From Synechococcaceae cyanobacterium (GTDB lineage: Bacteria; Cyanobacteriota; Cyanobacteriia; PCC-6307; Cyanobiaceae), in the NCBI GenBank assembly GCA_947378425.1, contig CANCJV010000023.1, positions 1-60,419 of the forward strand: DNA of 60,419 nucleotides. Direction: 5' to 3'. Positions within the stretch are counted from its first letter, which is position 1; each line of letters begins with the position of its first letter. The position numbers were made by a program, and so were the translations under genes. Positions 1 to 8,783 of this stretch are shown one piece after another. A model generated the notes under the pieces. That model ran no database searches, was not told the DNA's origin, and saw only the letters and a list, made by a program, of their open reading frames with translations.

Positions 1-567
1 GTTCTCGGACTGGGCTTCGGTCTGGTTGGTGAAGTGGATGCCGCCCAGCTTGGTGACCCCCTCCACCAGGGCCCGCACCTCGGGGCCGAAATGCAGCTCG
101 ATCTCTTCTGGCGTGACCTGGGTGTCCTCCACGACATCGTGCAGGAAGCCGGCAGCGATCACGGCGGCGCTGGCACCGATGTCGCGCAACAGGTCGGCCA
201 CCGCCACCGGATGGATGATGTAGGGCTCGCCGCTGGCCCTGAACTGGCCCTCGTGCAGCTGATAGGCGAAATCAAAGGCCGAGGCCAGCAGGGCCTCGGT
301 GTCGGTGGGGCAGCTCTGGCCGGCGCCGGGGGGGACGTGGCGCACGCAGTCCTGGAGCCAGGCGGGCAACGGCACGCCGTAGTCGGCTGGATCGTGGATC
401 GGCCGGCGCCGGGCCGCAGGGACGACCTCGTCAGGGCGGGTGGACTGGGCGGCAGAAGGCTTGGAGGATGACGCCTCCTTCGACCTGCGGCCCACTGGGC
501 TGCTGGCCAGGCTGGCGCTCGGATCGGGTCTGGCCTTCAGCATCCCTGCCCCCGAAGTCAAACCCAT
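1..567 (-). CDS. spoT: RelA/SpoT-type (p)ppGpp synthetase/hydrolase, N-terminal part (cut by window edge)
   Basis: The minus-strand frame is open to base 1, so only about the first 189 residues are present. After a low-complexity, Ser/Ala-rich leader of about 50 residues comes the HD hydrolase domain typical of Rel/Spo proteins. It shows EPYIIHPVAVADLL, then GFLHDVVEDT with the metal-binding His-Asp pair, and a downstream ALVEGVTKL helix. In the family this domain hydrolyses (p)ppGpp, and the synthetase, TGS and ACT domains would follow outside the window. Two in-frame ATGs are possible, at 567 and 543; neither has a strong ribosome site, so the start is uncertain by 8 residues. The gene is divergent from the ABC ATPase at 643. 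Cyanobacteria usually carry one bifunctional enzyme of this kind, so the name spoT (or rel) is a family-level call. Confidence 0.9.
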   Translation of the reverse strand, partial: MGLTSGAGMLKARPDPSASLASSPVGRRSKEASSSKPSAAQSTRPDEVVPAARRRPIHDPADYGVPLPAWLQDCVRHVPPGAGQSCPTDTEALLASAFDFAYQLHEGQFRASGEPYIIHPVAVADLLRDIGASAAVIAAGFLHDVVEDTQVTPEEIELHFGPEVRALVEGVTKLGGIHFTNQTEAQSEN

Positions 568-642
568 GGTATTCAGGCGCCGTCACATACCGGTGGATGT
601 GCGGGTCTGGCCATCCAAGCTGAGCTGATCTTGCCGCCAGCC

Positions 643-2271
643 ATGGCCACCGCAGCCTCCCTTTCTGCCCCTGGCGCTCCGGTGCTGCGAATCGATGGCC
701 TGATGGTCCGCTACCCGGGGGCCGAGCGGCCCACCCTTGATGGCCTCGACCTCCAGCTGGCCGCCGGCGATCGCCTGGCCCTGGTGGGCCCCTCCGGCTG
801 CGGCAAGAGCACCGTGGCCCGGGCGGTCCTGCAGCTGCTGCCCCCCGGCAGCGCCTGCAGCGGCGGCCTGGAGCTGGCTGGACAGGATCCTCGCCGCCTC
901 GATCGCGGTGCCCTGCGCCAGCTGCGCGGCGAGGCGGTGGGTCTGGTCTTCCAGGATCCGATGACGCGACTCAACCCGCTGATGACGATCGGCGAGCATC
1001 TGGGCGACACCCTGGCCGCCCACAGACCGGCCTGGAAACGCCGCCAGGTGCGCCAGCGGGCCCAGGAGCTGCTGGCTCGGGTGGGCATCGATCCGGCCCG
1101 CTATGGCAGCTACCCCCACGAGTTCAGCGGCGGCATGCGCCAGCGCCTCGCCATCGCCCTGGCCATGGCGCTCAACCCGGCCCTGGTGATCGCCGACGAA
1201 CCCACCACCAGCCTGGATGTGGCCGTCACCGTGCAGGTGATGGCGGAACTGCGGGATCTCTGCAATGAAGCCGGCAGCGCCCTGCTGTTGATCAGCCACG
1301 ACCTGGCCATGGCCGGCCGCTGGTGCGAGCGCATCGGCGTGCTCGATGCCGGCCGCCTGGTGGAGGAGGGCCCAGCCCAGCAGCTGCTCACCACCCCCCG
1401 ATCAGCCGTGGGCCGCAGGTTGGTGCAGGCCGCCCGCGAGCGGGAAGGCAGCCGCAGCCAGCCCTCGCCCGCCACCCCGCTGCTGCTGGACATCGACAAC
1501 CTGCGCAGCTGGCATTCCCTGCCCTCGGCCCCCTGGCGGCAGCGCTGGCTCAAGGCCGTGGACGGCATCAGCCTGCAACTGCACGAGGGCGAAACCGTCG
1601 GCCTGGTGGGGGCCTCCGGCTGCGGCAAGAGCAGCCTCTGCCGGGCCCTGATGGGCCTGGCGCCGGTCAGGGGTGGGGCCGTGCGGCTGGAAGGCCAGGA
1701 TCTGCGCCAGTTGCGGGGCCAGCAGCTGGAGCGGGCGCGCCGTCGCATCCAGATGGTCTTTCAGGATCCCCTGGCCTGCCTCAATCCCCAGATGAGCGTG
1801 GGTGAAGCGGTGGCCGACCCGCTGCTGATCCACGGCCTGGCCAACCGCAGCCAGGCGCGCCAGCAGGCCCGGGCCCAGCTGGCGGCCGTGGGTCTGGAAC
1901 CGCCCGAGAGCTTCGAGAACCGCCTGCCCCGCCAGCTCTCAGGCGGCCAGCAGCAGCGGGTGGCGATCGCCCGCGCCCTGATCCTGCGGCCGCGGGTGCT
2001 GCTCTGCGACGAGAGCGTCAGCATGCTTGATGCCGAGGTGCAGGCGGAGGTGCTGGCTCTGCTGCGGCGTCTGCAGCGGGAGCTGGGGCTGGGCCTGCTG
2101 TTCGTCACCCACGATCTGAGCGTGGCCAGCGGCTTCTGCCATCGGGTGCTGGTGCTCGAAGGGGGCCGGATCGTCGAGGAGGGCCCCGGCGCCGACCTGC
2201 TCGACCATCCCCGCGCCGCCATCACCCGCACCCTGGTGGAAGCCTGTCCGCGGCTGCCGGCAATGGTGTGA
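643..2271 (+). CDS. Duplicated ABC transporter ATP-binding protein, peptide/nickel (DppD-DppF) type
   Basis: This 542-residue protein holds two complete ABC ATPase domains in tandem. The first has Walker A GPSGCGKST, Q-loop FQDPMTRLNP, signature FSGGMRQR and Walker B LVIADEPTTSLD. The second has GASGCGKSS, FQDPLACLNP, LSGGQQQR and LLCDESVSMLD. The FQDP...LNP Q-loops are characteristic of the oligopeptide/dipeptide/nickel importer ATPases, here fused as in GsiA/DppDF-type proteins. It would energise import from the cytoplasmic face of the membrane. No permease or binding-protein gene is adjacent, so the partners must be encoded elsewhere. The reading frame also allows a TTG start at 631, but the ATG at 643 is preferred. 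The next gene follows after only 30 bases in the same direction. Confidence 0.9.
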   Translation: MATAASLSAPGAPVLRIDGLMVRYPGAERPTLDGLDLQLAAGDRLALVGPSGCGKSTVARAVLQLLPPGSACSGGLELAGQDPRRLDRGALRQLRGEAVGLVFQDPMTRLNPLMTIGEHLGDTLAAHRPAWKRRQVRQRAQELLARVGIDPARYGSYPHEFSGGMRQRLAIALAMALNPALVIADEPTTSLDVAVTVQVMAELRDLCNEAGSALLLISHDLAMAGRWCERIGVLDAGRLVEEGPAQQLLTTPRSAVGRRLVQAAREREGSRSQPSPATPLLLDIDNLRSWHSLPSAPWRQRWLKAVDGISLQLHEGETVGLVGASGCGKSSLCRALMGLAPVRGGAVRLEGQDLRQLRGQQLERARRRIQMVFQDPLACLNPQMSVGEAVADPLLIHGLANRSQARQQARAQLAAVGLEPPESFENRLPRQLSGGQQQRVAIARALILRPRVLLCDESVSMLDAEVQAEVLALLRRLQRELGLGLLFVTHDLSVASGFCHRVLVLEGGRIVEEGPGADLLDHPRAAITRTLVEACPRLPAMV

Positions 2272-2301
2272 ATCCCTGAACCGTTGACCCTTCGTCCACC
2301 C

Positions 2302-3024
2302 ATGGCCCGCGTCTTCACAACGGATCAATTGCATCGCATCCGCAAACGCCACCGGGGCTATGTCTATCTGCTGATCGTGATCTCCCTGGTGCTCCTGGTG
2401 CAGCCTCTGGCCGTTGACTGGCCCCTGCTCACCTCCCTGAACTCGATCGCCGTGGCGCTGGTGATGATGGTGTTCCTGACCCGCTTCTCACCGCTGCAGG
2501 TTCACAAACGCTGGTTATACGGACTCGGTATCAGCGCCATTGGCTTTGAGTTGTTCTGGCTGGCCTCCCTGGTCAAGTCTCCTGAACTCGCCAGGCATCT
2601 GACGTTTCCCCATCTGCTGATCTGGACCCTCTTCATCGCTTTCTTTCTGGTGCGCAAGGTGCGCGCCCTGATGATGGAACCCTATGTGACCCTGGCTGTG
2701 CTGCTGGGGGCGGCGGCCGGCTATCTGCTGATCGGCTATCTGGGCGGTTTCCTGTTGCACACCCTGCTGATCTGGCAGCCCCTCGCCTTCAATCTTGACT
2801 ACCTGCCGGCGCGGATCAATCCGATCAACGAACCGCTGAGGGCCTTTCCCAGCATGGTGACGGCCTCCTTCGAAGCTCTGACGACGGTGAACAATTCCGT
2901 CAGCAGCGCCGGTCATCTCCTCGGCCACATCGGCACCCTGATGATCACGATCCTGGGACAGCTCTACGTGGCGGTGCTGATTGGCCTGGTGCTGAGCCGC
3001 TTTCACCAGCGTCTGCCGAAATGA
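2302..3024 (+). CDS. K+-channel-like membrane protein lacking a recognisable selectivity filter
   Basis: The 240-residue product begins with a basic stretch and contains about six hydrophobic segments. Its last 60 residues have the layout of a two-helix ion-channel pore: a pore-helix-like stretch (FPSMVTASFEALTTV), a loop, then an inner helix ending GQLYVAVLIGLVLSRF. That ending closely resembles the inner helix of bacterial ion-channel-2 family proteins. In those channels the pore helix is followed by a T-x-G-Y-G-type filter; here the equivalent place reads TTVNNSVSS. It may therefore be a non-selective or inactive channel relative. The ATG at 2302 is chosen over an upstream TTG at 2284. It sits 30 bases after the ABC ATPase and converges on the DoxX gene. 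Confidence 0.7.
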   Translation: MARVFTTDQLHRIRKRHRGYVYLLIVISLVLLVQPLAVDWPLLTSLNSIAVALVMMVFLTRFSPLQVHKRWLYGLGISAIGFELFWLASLVKSPELARHLTFPHLLIWTLFIAFFLVRKVRALMMEPYVTLAVLLGAAAGYLLIGYLGGFLLHTLLIWQPLAFNLDYLPARINPINEPLRAFPSMVTASFEALTTVNNSVSSAGHLLGHIGTLMITILGQLYVAVLIGLVLSRFHQRLPK

Positions 3025-3079
3025 GACGGGCGAAGGAACCAACCGAACGGGACTGTATCCATGCACCCGGATCCCGGGC

Positions 3080-3098
3080 AGCACTTCAGAACAGTGCT
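3080..3098. terminator. Weak hairpin between convergent genes
   Basis: AGCACT and AGTGCT form a perfect 6-base inverted repeat around a 7-base loop, between the ends of the channel-like gene and the convergent DoxX gene. A short T run follows on the plus strand. It could serve as a terminator, but the stem is short. Confidence 0.3.
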
Positions 3099-3113
3099 TT
3101 GAGAGGCAGGACT

Positions 3114-3608
3114 TCAGAGCAGCGAACGAATCAGATCGGCGATCAGCAGGTTGTCCAGCGAGAGCAGACCACCACCGACGGTCATCAGCACCAGGCACAT
3201 CACCACATACATGGCCGCCTTCTCCCAGCTGGGAGGTTCACCGACTCCCATCGGGCCGGCGTAATCGCCCTCGGGGATCTGGAATGGATCCGGAGCGATG
3301 AACGGGAAACCGGAGCTGATCTCCAGCACCATGGCGTAGGCCATCGACACCAGAATCGCCAGGGCCGCCAGGGGGGTGAGCAGGCCGGGAATCAGGGCGA
3401 TGCCGCCGCCCCACATTGAGGCGGCGGACAGAAAACAGAGCCACTCCGGCGTCTTCATCGCCGTCGACCAGGTCTTGAGATTGCGCAGCTTGGGCCAGCC
3501 GTGGCGAATGAAGGCCACCCCCACGAACAGCCGCAGCACCAGCAGAGCAACGCCCCCTGCCAGGGAAGGCCCCGTGGGCACGAGCAAGGTGACGATCTCG
3601 AGATCCAT
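3114..3608 (-). CDS. DoxX family membrane protein
   Basis: The product is 164 residues with four predicted membrane helices. The first is a glycine/leucine-rich helix followed by LRLFVGVAFIRHGWPKL, the typical DoxX opening. Later helices are SMWGGGIALIPGLLTPLAALAILVS and AAMYVVMCLVLMTVGGG. The loop FPFIAPDPFQIPEGDY is seen in cyanobacterial members. DoxX proteins are small inner-membrane proteins of poorly defined, possibly redox-linked function. The frame stays open a further 89 codons upstream, but that part reads as low-quality sequence; the ATG at 3608 starts a normal DoxX N-terminus. The gene points away from glgX across about 380 bases. Confidence 0.85.
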   Translation of the reverse strand: MDLEIVTLLVPTGPSLAGGVALLVLRLFVGVAFIRHGWPKLRNLKTWSTAMKTPEWLCFLSAASMWGGGIALIPGLLTPLAALAILVSMAYAMVLEISSGFPFIAPDPFQIPEGDYAGPMGVGEPPSWEKAAMYVVMCLVLMTVGGGLLSLDNLLIADLIRSLL

Positions 3609-3987
3609 CGGTGCGCGGAACGGCAGTGGGAATGCCGGCTCAACGTAGATGGGGTTTCCGGGGGGCGCAGCCGGTTGTTCGCAAGTCCAGAGATGGCGGA
3701 CCAGACGCCTCCCGGCAACGGCGCATCGCCCCGGACGGCAGAGCGACGACCGATCAACCGACAGCGGCCCGTCCCTGGACAGGGCCTGGGTGCATCCGAC
3801 GACTCCAGCATCGCCGCTCCAGTCCCGCCGACAGCCCTGGCAACGGGCAAAACGCAATGCGGGCAAGGCGCACATCCGACCGGGCCACTCCAGCGGCCAA
3901 GCCAGGTTGAGCTGATACGCAGGCGAATCCTCGGCTGGTGGCCATCATTCGGGAAAGGGACCTGCCGCCCCCTCCCCTGCAAACGCC
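3609..3987. other. Intergenic region between divergent doxX and glgX
   Basis: About 380 bases without a convincing gene. It must hold the two divergent promoters. Open frames here have poor codon composition. I see no clear hairpin, repeat or recognisable operator. Confidence 0.5.
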
Positions 3988-6117
3988 ATGACCTCCAGCC
4001 CCGGCGCCCTGCCGTCCACGGGAAGCAGCGCGCCCCTTGGGGCCACGACCAGCGAGGGCGGTGTCAACTTCAGCCTCTACGCCCGCCGGGCCACGGCGGT
4101 GGAGCTCTGCCTGTTCGACAGCGTCGGCGATGCCGTGCCGAGCCACCGCGTCGTCATCGATCCCGACCGCCAGCACACCGGCGACTACTGGCATTGCTGG
4201 GTGGAGGGCATCGGTCCGGGACAGCACTACGGCTGGCGGGTGGAAGGCCCCCGGCAGCCCCAGCTGGGCCTGCGCTTCGATCCGGCCAACCTGCTGCTCG
4301 ATCCCCATGGCCTGGCCGTGGCGATGCCACCGGGCTACGGCCGCGCCCCGGGCCGTAGCAGCGCCGGCGACTGGGGCACGGCGATGAAGAGCGTGGTGGC
4401 CGATCCCCTGGCCTACGACTGGGAAGGCGATCGCCCCCTGCGCCGGCCCGCCCGCGAAACGGTGATCTACGAGCTGCATGTGCGCGGCTTCACCGCCCAC
4501 CCCAGCGCCGCTGTACCGCCGGAGCAGGCCGGCACCTATCGGGGCCTGATCAGCAAGATCCCTTACCTGCAGGATCTGGGCATCACGGCGGTGGAGCTGC
4601 TGCCGGTGTTCGCCTTCGATCCCCTGGCGGCCCCCAGCGGCCATCGCAACTACTGGGGCTATCAGCCAGTGTCGTTCTTTGCACCCCATCCGGGCTACGC
4701 CTGCAGCAGCGATCCGCTGGCGGTGATCGATGAGTTCCGGGATCTGGTCAAAGCCCTGCATCGCGCCGGCATCGAAGTGATCCTCGATGTGGTGTTCAAC
4801 CACACCGCCGAAGGGGATGCCGAAGGGCCGGCGTTCTGCTTCCGGGGGCTGGCGGACGGCGACTACTACCTGCAGGACGACGACGGCACCTACATCGACG
4901 ACACCGGCTGCGGCAACACGTTCAACGCCAACCATCCGGTGGTGCGGCGCCTGATCCGCGAGAGCCTGCGCCACTGGGTGCAGCACCTGCATGTCGATGG
5001 CTTCCGCTTCGACCTGGCCTCCGTGCTGGACCGGGATCAGACCGGCAAGCCCACGCCCCTCTCGCCGATCCTGTGGGACATCGACACCGATCCGGTGCTG
5101 GCCGGCACCAAGCTGATCGCCGAGGCCTGGGATGCCGCCGGGCTGTACCAGGTGGGCAGCTTCGTCGGCGACAAGTGGCAGGAGTGGAACGGCCGCTTCC
5201 GCGACGACGTGCGCCACTTCCTCAAAGGGGATGCGGGCCTGGCCCGCAGCGTCAGCCAGCGCCTGATCGGCAGCCCCGACATCTATGACCACAAGCAGCG
5301 CGAAGCCGAGGCCAGCGTCAACTTCATCACCTGCCACGACGGCTTCACCCTGGCGGATCTGGTCAGCTACGACACCAAGCACAACGAGGCCAACGGCGAG
5401 CAGAACCAAGACGGCAGCGACGACAACGCCAGCTGGAACTGCGGCGTTGAAGGGCCCACGGAGGATCCCGGGGTGCTGGCCCTGCGGGCCCGGCAGAGCC
5501 GCAATCTGCTGGCCGTCCTGCTGCTGGCGATCGGCACTCCGATGCTGGCCATGGGCGACGAGATCGGCCGCAGCCAACAGGGCAACAACAACGTCTATGC
5601 CCAGGACAATCCCCTCAGCTGGCTGGACTGGAGCCTGCTGGAACGCAACGCCGACCTGCACCGCTTCGTGCGGGAACTGATCGCCTACCGCCGCCGCCGC
5701 GACGTGGTGATCAACGAACGCAGCCTCAGCCTCTGCGATCTGGTGCAACGCCATCAGGTCAGCTGGCATGGTGTCGAGCCGAACCAACCCGACTGGAGCG
5801 AGAGCTCCCGCTCCTTCGCCATGACGATCACCAGCATCGACCACCAGTTCCGTTGGCACGCCATGGTCAACGCCTGGTGGGAACCGCTGACCTTCCGGTT
5901 GCCCGCCGCCGATGGTGGCCAGGAGTCGTGGCACCGCTGGATCGACACGTCTCTCGCCAGTCCCGAAGACATCGGGACCTGGGTGGACGCCCCGGCACTG
6001 GCGGGGGACACCTACACGGTGGCCCCCCGCTCGATCGTGGCGCTGATCGTCGGGCTCAAGCCTGCAGCAGCTGCAGCTGATGGCCGTCCGGATCCGCCAG
6101 CTGCAGGGCCCGCGTAG
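3988..6117 (+). CDS. glgX: Glycogen debranching enzyme (isoamylase type)
   Basis: This 709-residue enzyme hydrolyses alpha-1,6 branches of glycogen. The N-terminal 130 residues form the carbohydrate-binding module typical of GlgX/TreX (LGATTSEGGVNFSLYARRA). A GH13 barrel follows, with DVVFNHTAEG, the nucleophile motif DGFRFDLAS, the acid/base motif IAEAWD and the transition-state motif CHDGFTL. The length matches bacterial GlgX. The C-terminus (about 20 Ala/Pro-rich residues) overlaps the convergent VOC gene by 62 bases. It supplies linear maltodextrins from stored glycogen, which is relevant to the sugar-oxidation genes downstream in the window. The start is the first good ATG; no equally good alternative is visible. 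Confidence 0.93.
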   Translation: MTSSPGALPSTGSSAPLGATTSEGGVNFSLYARRATAVELCLFDSVGDAVPSHRVVIDPDRQHTGDYWHCWVEGIGPGQHYGWRVEGPRQPQLGLRFDPANLLLDPHGLAVAMPPGYGRAPGRSSAGDWGTAMKSVVADPLAYDWEGDRPLRRPARETVIYELHVRGFTAHPSAAVPPEQAGTYRGLISKIPYLQDLGITAVELLPVFAFDPLAAPSGHRNYWGYQPVSFFAPHPGYACSSDPLAVIDEFRDLVKALHRAGIEVILDVVFNHTAEGDAEGPAFCFRGLADGDYYLQDDDGTYIDDTGCGNTFNANHPVVRRLIRESLRHWVQHLHVDGFRFDLASVLDRDQTGKPTPLSPILWDIDTDPVLAGTKLIAEAWDAAGLYQVGSFVGDKWQEWNGRFRDDVRHFLKGDAGLARSVSQRLIGSPDIYDHKQREAEASVNFITCHDGFTLADLVSYDTKHNEANGEQNQDGSDDNASWNCGVEGPTEDPGVLALRARQSRNLLAVLLLAIGTPMLAMGDEIGRSQQGNNNVYAQDNPLSWLDWSLLERNADLHRFVRELIAYRRRRDVVINERSLSLCDLVQRHQVSWHGVEPNQPDWSESSRSFAMTITSIDHQFRWHAMVNAWWEPLTFRLPAADGGQESWHRWIDTSLASPEDIGTWVDAPALAGDTYTVAPRSIVALIVGLKPAAAAADGRPDPPAAGPA

Positions 6118-7030
6118 CCCCGATCAGCCCGGCCTGATGCCCCAGCTCGACGATCCCCGGCGAAATCAGACGGCCGCCGAAGGCCTCGATCTGCGTCGCG
6201 ATCGCCTCCAGATCCGCCACCCGCAGCCGCAGCTGCCAGTGGGCCAGATCCTGGATCCCCTGATCGGTGGGCATCGGCCGGCCGCCGGTGGGTTCGCGGT
6301 AGTCGAGACACTCGACACCGGCGCCCGTGGGGCAGCGATGGCCGGTGATATGCACCCGGGTGCCCGACAGTCCGTCGAGCCCGTCCTGTTCCGGCCCGCT
6401 GTTGACGCCGTCGCCACCGGCACTGAGGCCCAGCAGCTCGCGGTAAAAGCGGCAACTGGCGGCGGTGTCGGCGATGCCGATGGCGGTGTGGTCGATGCCC
6501 AGCAGCGGCCCAGGCGCTTCGACGTGCCAGCGGGCCTCCCCCTTGTCCGACGGGAACTGCAGAAGCTCCAGCGGATGGCCTTCGGGATCATGAAACTTGT
6601 AGGCAACGATGCCGGCGGCGGCGGTGTTCCATTCCGGCAGCCGCTGGGGCGCCGAGGAGATCGGTGTGATCCGGCCAGCGTCGAAGGCCGGCTGCAGACC
6701 CGCCAGGGCTGCCTCCATGGAGTTCACCACCAGGCAGCTGTGCTGGAACCAGCGGTCGTTGCTGAGGGAGTCGGCCGGAATCGGCCGTCCCAGCCGGGCG
6801 CCAGTACCGGGATCGAGCACCTCGGTGAGCTCCAGGACATCGGCGCCGATCGTCAGCCGCTGCAGCCGAAAACGGGCACCGGGCAGGCCCACCAGATCGG
6901 CGTAGGGGCCGCCCTCCACCAGCAGCGGCTCGCCGGAGCGCTGAAAGCCCAGGGAGTCCGAAAAGAAGCCGGCGGTGGCTTCGACGTCAGCGGTCGTGAA
7001 GCCGATGCTGTCGATGTGGGGTTGGGTCAT
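6056..7030 (-). CDS. VOC-family (glyoxalase/dioxygenase-fold) protein with two VOC domains
   Basis: The protein has about 324 residues with two vicinal-oxygen-chelate modules, roughly 1-150 and 160-324. Family signatures are IDSIGFTTADVEATAGFF, a KFHDPEGHPLELLQF strand, then LGIDHTAIGIADTAAS and ADPDGHQLQLLQA. Such proteins bind a divalent metal through His/Glu and include extradiol dioxygenases and glyoxalases. The substrate cannot be told from sequence. The likely start is the ATG at 7030; another in-frame ATG lies at 7045. Its 3' end overlaps that of glgX by 62 bases, tail to tail. The GlcG/HbpS gene lies just upstream in the same direction, 37 bases away, so the two are probably co-transcribed. 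Confidence 0.85.
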   Translation of the reverse strand: MTQPHIDSIGFTTADVEATAGFFSDSLGFQRSGEPLLVEGGPYADLVGLPGARFRLQRLTIGADVLELTEVLDPGTGARLGRPIPADSLSNDRWFQHSCLVVNSMEAALAGLQPAFDAGRITPISSAPQRLPEWNTAAAGIVAYKFHDPEGHPLELLQFPSDKGEARWHVEAPGPLLGIDHTAIGIADTAASCRFYRELLGLSAGGDGVNSGPEQDGLDGLSGTRVHITGHRCPTGAGVECLDYREPTGGRPMPTDQGIQDLAHWQLRLRVADLEAIATQIEAFGGRLISPGIVELGHQAGLIGATRALQLADPDGHQLQLLQA

Positions 7031-7067
7031 GGCTGATCGAGACATCAGAGGTTGGGAAAGACAGTCC

Positions 7068-7487
7068 TCACGGCAGGGCCGCGGCGCCAGCGGCGGCAAT
7101 GGCACCATCCACATCCGGCGTCATGCCGGAGACGCCGATGGCGCCCAGGCAGACGCCCTCGTACAGCAAGGGCAGGCCACCGGCCATGGCCAGGGTTGGC
7201 TCACCCATGGCTCCCGACAGCTGCATCAAGGCGGGACGCTGTCCATTGATCGCGGCCTCCATCGCCTCGGTGGGCTTGCCGTTGAGAGCGGCCATACGGG
7301 CCTTGGCCAGGGCGGCCTCAACGCTGGCGGGGCTGGCCCCGTCGCGTCGCTCCAGCAGCAGCGGATGGCCAACGGAATCCACGACCGCCAGGCTCACCAC
7401 GGCGCTGCGGCGATCGGCTTCGACCTGGGCGGCGTTGACAATCCCCCGACAGTCGTCGAGTTCAAGCAGAGAAATCAGTCGCATCAT
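7068..7487 (-). CDS. GlcG/HbpS family heme-binding-like protein
   Basis: The 139-residue product matches the GlcG/HbpS family over its full length. It shows AQVEADRRSAVVSLAVVDSVGHPLLL, a helix with ALAKARMAALNGKPTE, then MAGGLPLLYEGVCLGAIGVSGM near the end. Family members are small cytoplasmic or secreted proteins that bind heme or small ligands, often beside catabolic oxidoreductases. No signal peptide is visible. It is 37 bases upstream of the VOC gene on the same strand, so an operon is likely. Confidence 0.85.
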   Translation of the reverse strand: MMRLISLLELDDCRGIVNAAQVEADRRSAVVSLAVVDSVGHPLLLERRDGASPASVEAALAKARMAALNGKPTEAMEAAINGQRPALMQLSGAMGEPTLAMAGGLPLLYEGVCLGAIGVSGMTPDVDGAIAAAGAAALP

Positions 7488-7598
7488 GTGCTCCGTCGTC
7501 GGGCCAACCCTGGCTCAGGACCAGACAATGTGCATCAACCAGAGATGGCCCTGGAGTTCGACACCGGCGGCCGCAGCGGCCAGATCCTCCTCGCCCAG

Positions 7599-7771
7599 TC
7601 ACAACGTGGCCTCCGCCTGGTGGCGCACCAGATCGACACCGCTGAAGCTGTGGCCGAGTTCAGCGCCGAGGGCGGCGATCGCATCGAGGTTGGGGCAGGC
7701 CTGCAGCCGCTGCAGCAGAGCCGGGTCGGCTTTCGCCTGGGCCAGGAAGGATTCCAGTTGGGGTTGGCCAT
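7599..7771 (-). pseudogene. Nif11-family leader-like peptide, frameshifted
   Basis: On the minus strand an ATG at 7771 reads MANPN and then leaves the Nif11 frame. The neighbouring frame gives QLESFLAQAKADPALLQRL, then QACPNLDAIAALGAELGHSF, to a TGA at 7599. This has the Nif11 pattern: a hydrophobic/acidic helix, xADPALLxRL, then AxxLGHxFSxxDL. One extra base in the C run (G run on the plus strand, 7760-7763) would restore a 57-residue frame. Nif11 peptides are cyanobacterial leader or precursor peptides of NHLP-type ribosomal natural products. An intact relative is at 14758. No coding frame of good quality spans 7772-7877. Confidence 0.65.
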
Positions 7772-7877
7772 GGAGACGAGACGAGAGGGGAACGGGGTGC
7801 AGACAGGGAAGGCGGAACCAGTTGCTGACGGAAGAAGGCCGGCAGCGGGCTTGGAGAACGGGCCGAGGGGGCTCAGC

Positions 7878-8783
7878 TCAGGGCCGCTGGACGCCGCGGG
7901 TGTTGGTGAACAACGCGTAGATGGCCGTGGAGGCACACAGAAAAAGTCGACTGTGGAAGCGGTCACCGAAGCAGAGAGTCGAGACGCGCTTTGGCACCAG
8001 CACCTTGCCCAGCAGGGTGCCATCGGGGCCGACACAGTGCACGCCATCGGCGGCACCGCACCAGAGGTTGCCGTGTTCATCCACCCGGAAGCCATCGGCC
8101 CAGCCCGGGGTGATCTTGTGGAACACCTCGCCACCGGAAAGGGAGCGGCCGTCCTCACTGACATCGAACACCCGGATGTACTGGCGGGGATCGGCCGCTC
8201 CGGGGGCGCCGGACTCGACCACGTAGAGCTTGCTCTCATCCGGCGAAAAGGCCAGGCCATTAGGGCCGTCGAAGTCGGAGGCCATGCGCAGCAATTCGCC
8301 ACTGCCGGGGTCGTAGCGATAGAGCGCAACGGGCTGCTCGGAAACCTGGCGACCACCCTCGTAATCATTCATCAGTCCATACAGCGGATCGCTGAACCAG
8401 ACACTGTCGTCGCTCTTCACCACCACATCGTTGGGTGCGTTGAGCCGCTTGCCATCGGCATGGCTCACCAGGGTGGTGCTGGTGCCGTCGAGCTCGAGAC
8501 GGGTGAGGCAGCGGCTGCGGTGATGGCAGGTGATCAGGCGCCCCTGCCGATCGCGGGTCTGGCCGTTGCCGTAATCCGAAGATTCCCGAAAAACCGTGAC
8601 ACCATGACGTTCACTCCAACGCATGGTGCGGTTGTTAGGGATGTCGCTGAACAACAGACAATCATGGTCGCCGAACCAAACAGGCCCCTCCAGCCAGCGG
8701 AAGCCATCGGCCAGCAGCTCCAGCTCAGCGTTGTGCAGAATCAGCGCGTCAAAGCGGGAGTCATAGCTTTCGGTGAAAGACAT
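7878..8783 (-). CDS. SMP-30/gluconolactonase family protein (intact copy)
   Basis: The product is 301 residues with the six-bladed propeller pattern of SMP-30/gluconolactonase/LRE proteins. It shows the first-blade DGFRWLEGPVWFGDHDCLLFSD with the metal-ligand Glu, RLNAPNDVVVKSDDSVWFSDP with the ligand Asn, FDGPNGLAFSPDESKLYVVES, and DGFRVDEHGNLWCG with the ligand Asp. In the family a divalent metal activates hydrolysis of sugar lactones. The ATG at 8783 is preferred over an upstream in-frame ATG near 8819. No signal peptide is seen, so it is probably cytosolic. Two further relatives lie immediately upstream but are broken. Confidence 0.88.
   Translation of the reverse strand: MSFTESYDSRFDALILHNAELELLADGFRWLEGPVWFGDHDCLLFSDIPNNRTMRWSERHGVTVFRESSDYGNGQTRDRQGRLITCHHRSRCLTRLELDGTSTTLVSHADGKRLNAPNDVVVKSDDSVWFSDPLYGLMNDYEGGRQVSEQPVALYRYDPGSGELLRMASDFDGPNGLAFSPDESKLYVVESGAPGAADPRQYIRVFDVSEDGRSLSGGEVFHKITPGWADGFRVDEHGNLWCGAADGVHCVGPDGTLLGKVLVPKRVSTLCFGDRFHSRLFLCASTAIYALFTNTRGVQRP

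Noticed and set aside
3754-5934. A 726-codon open frame antisense to glgX
   Set aside because: It mirrors the real gene and reads as His/Ala/Val-rich low-complexity sequence; high GC keeps antisense frames open.
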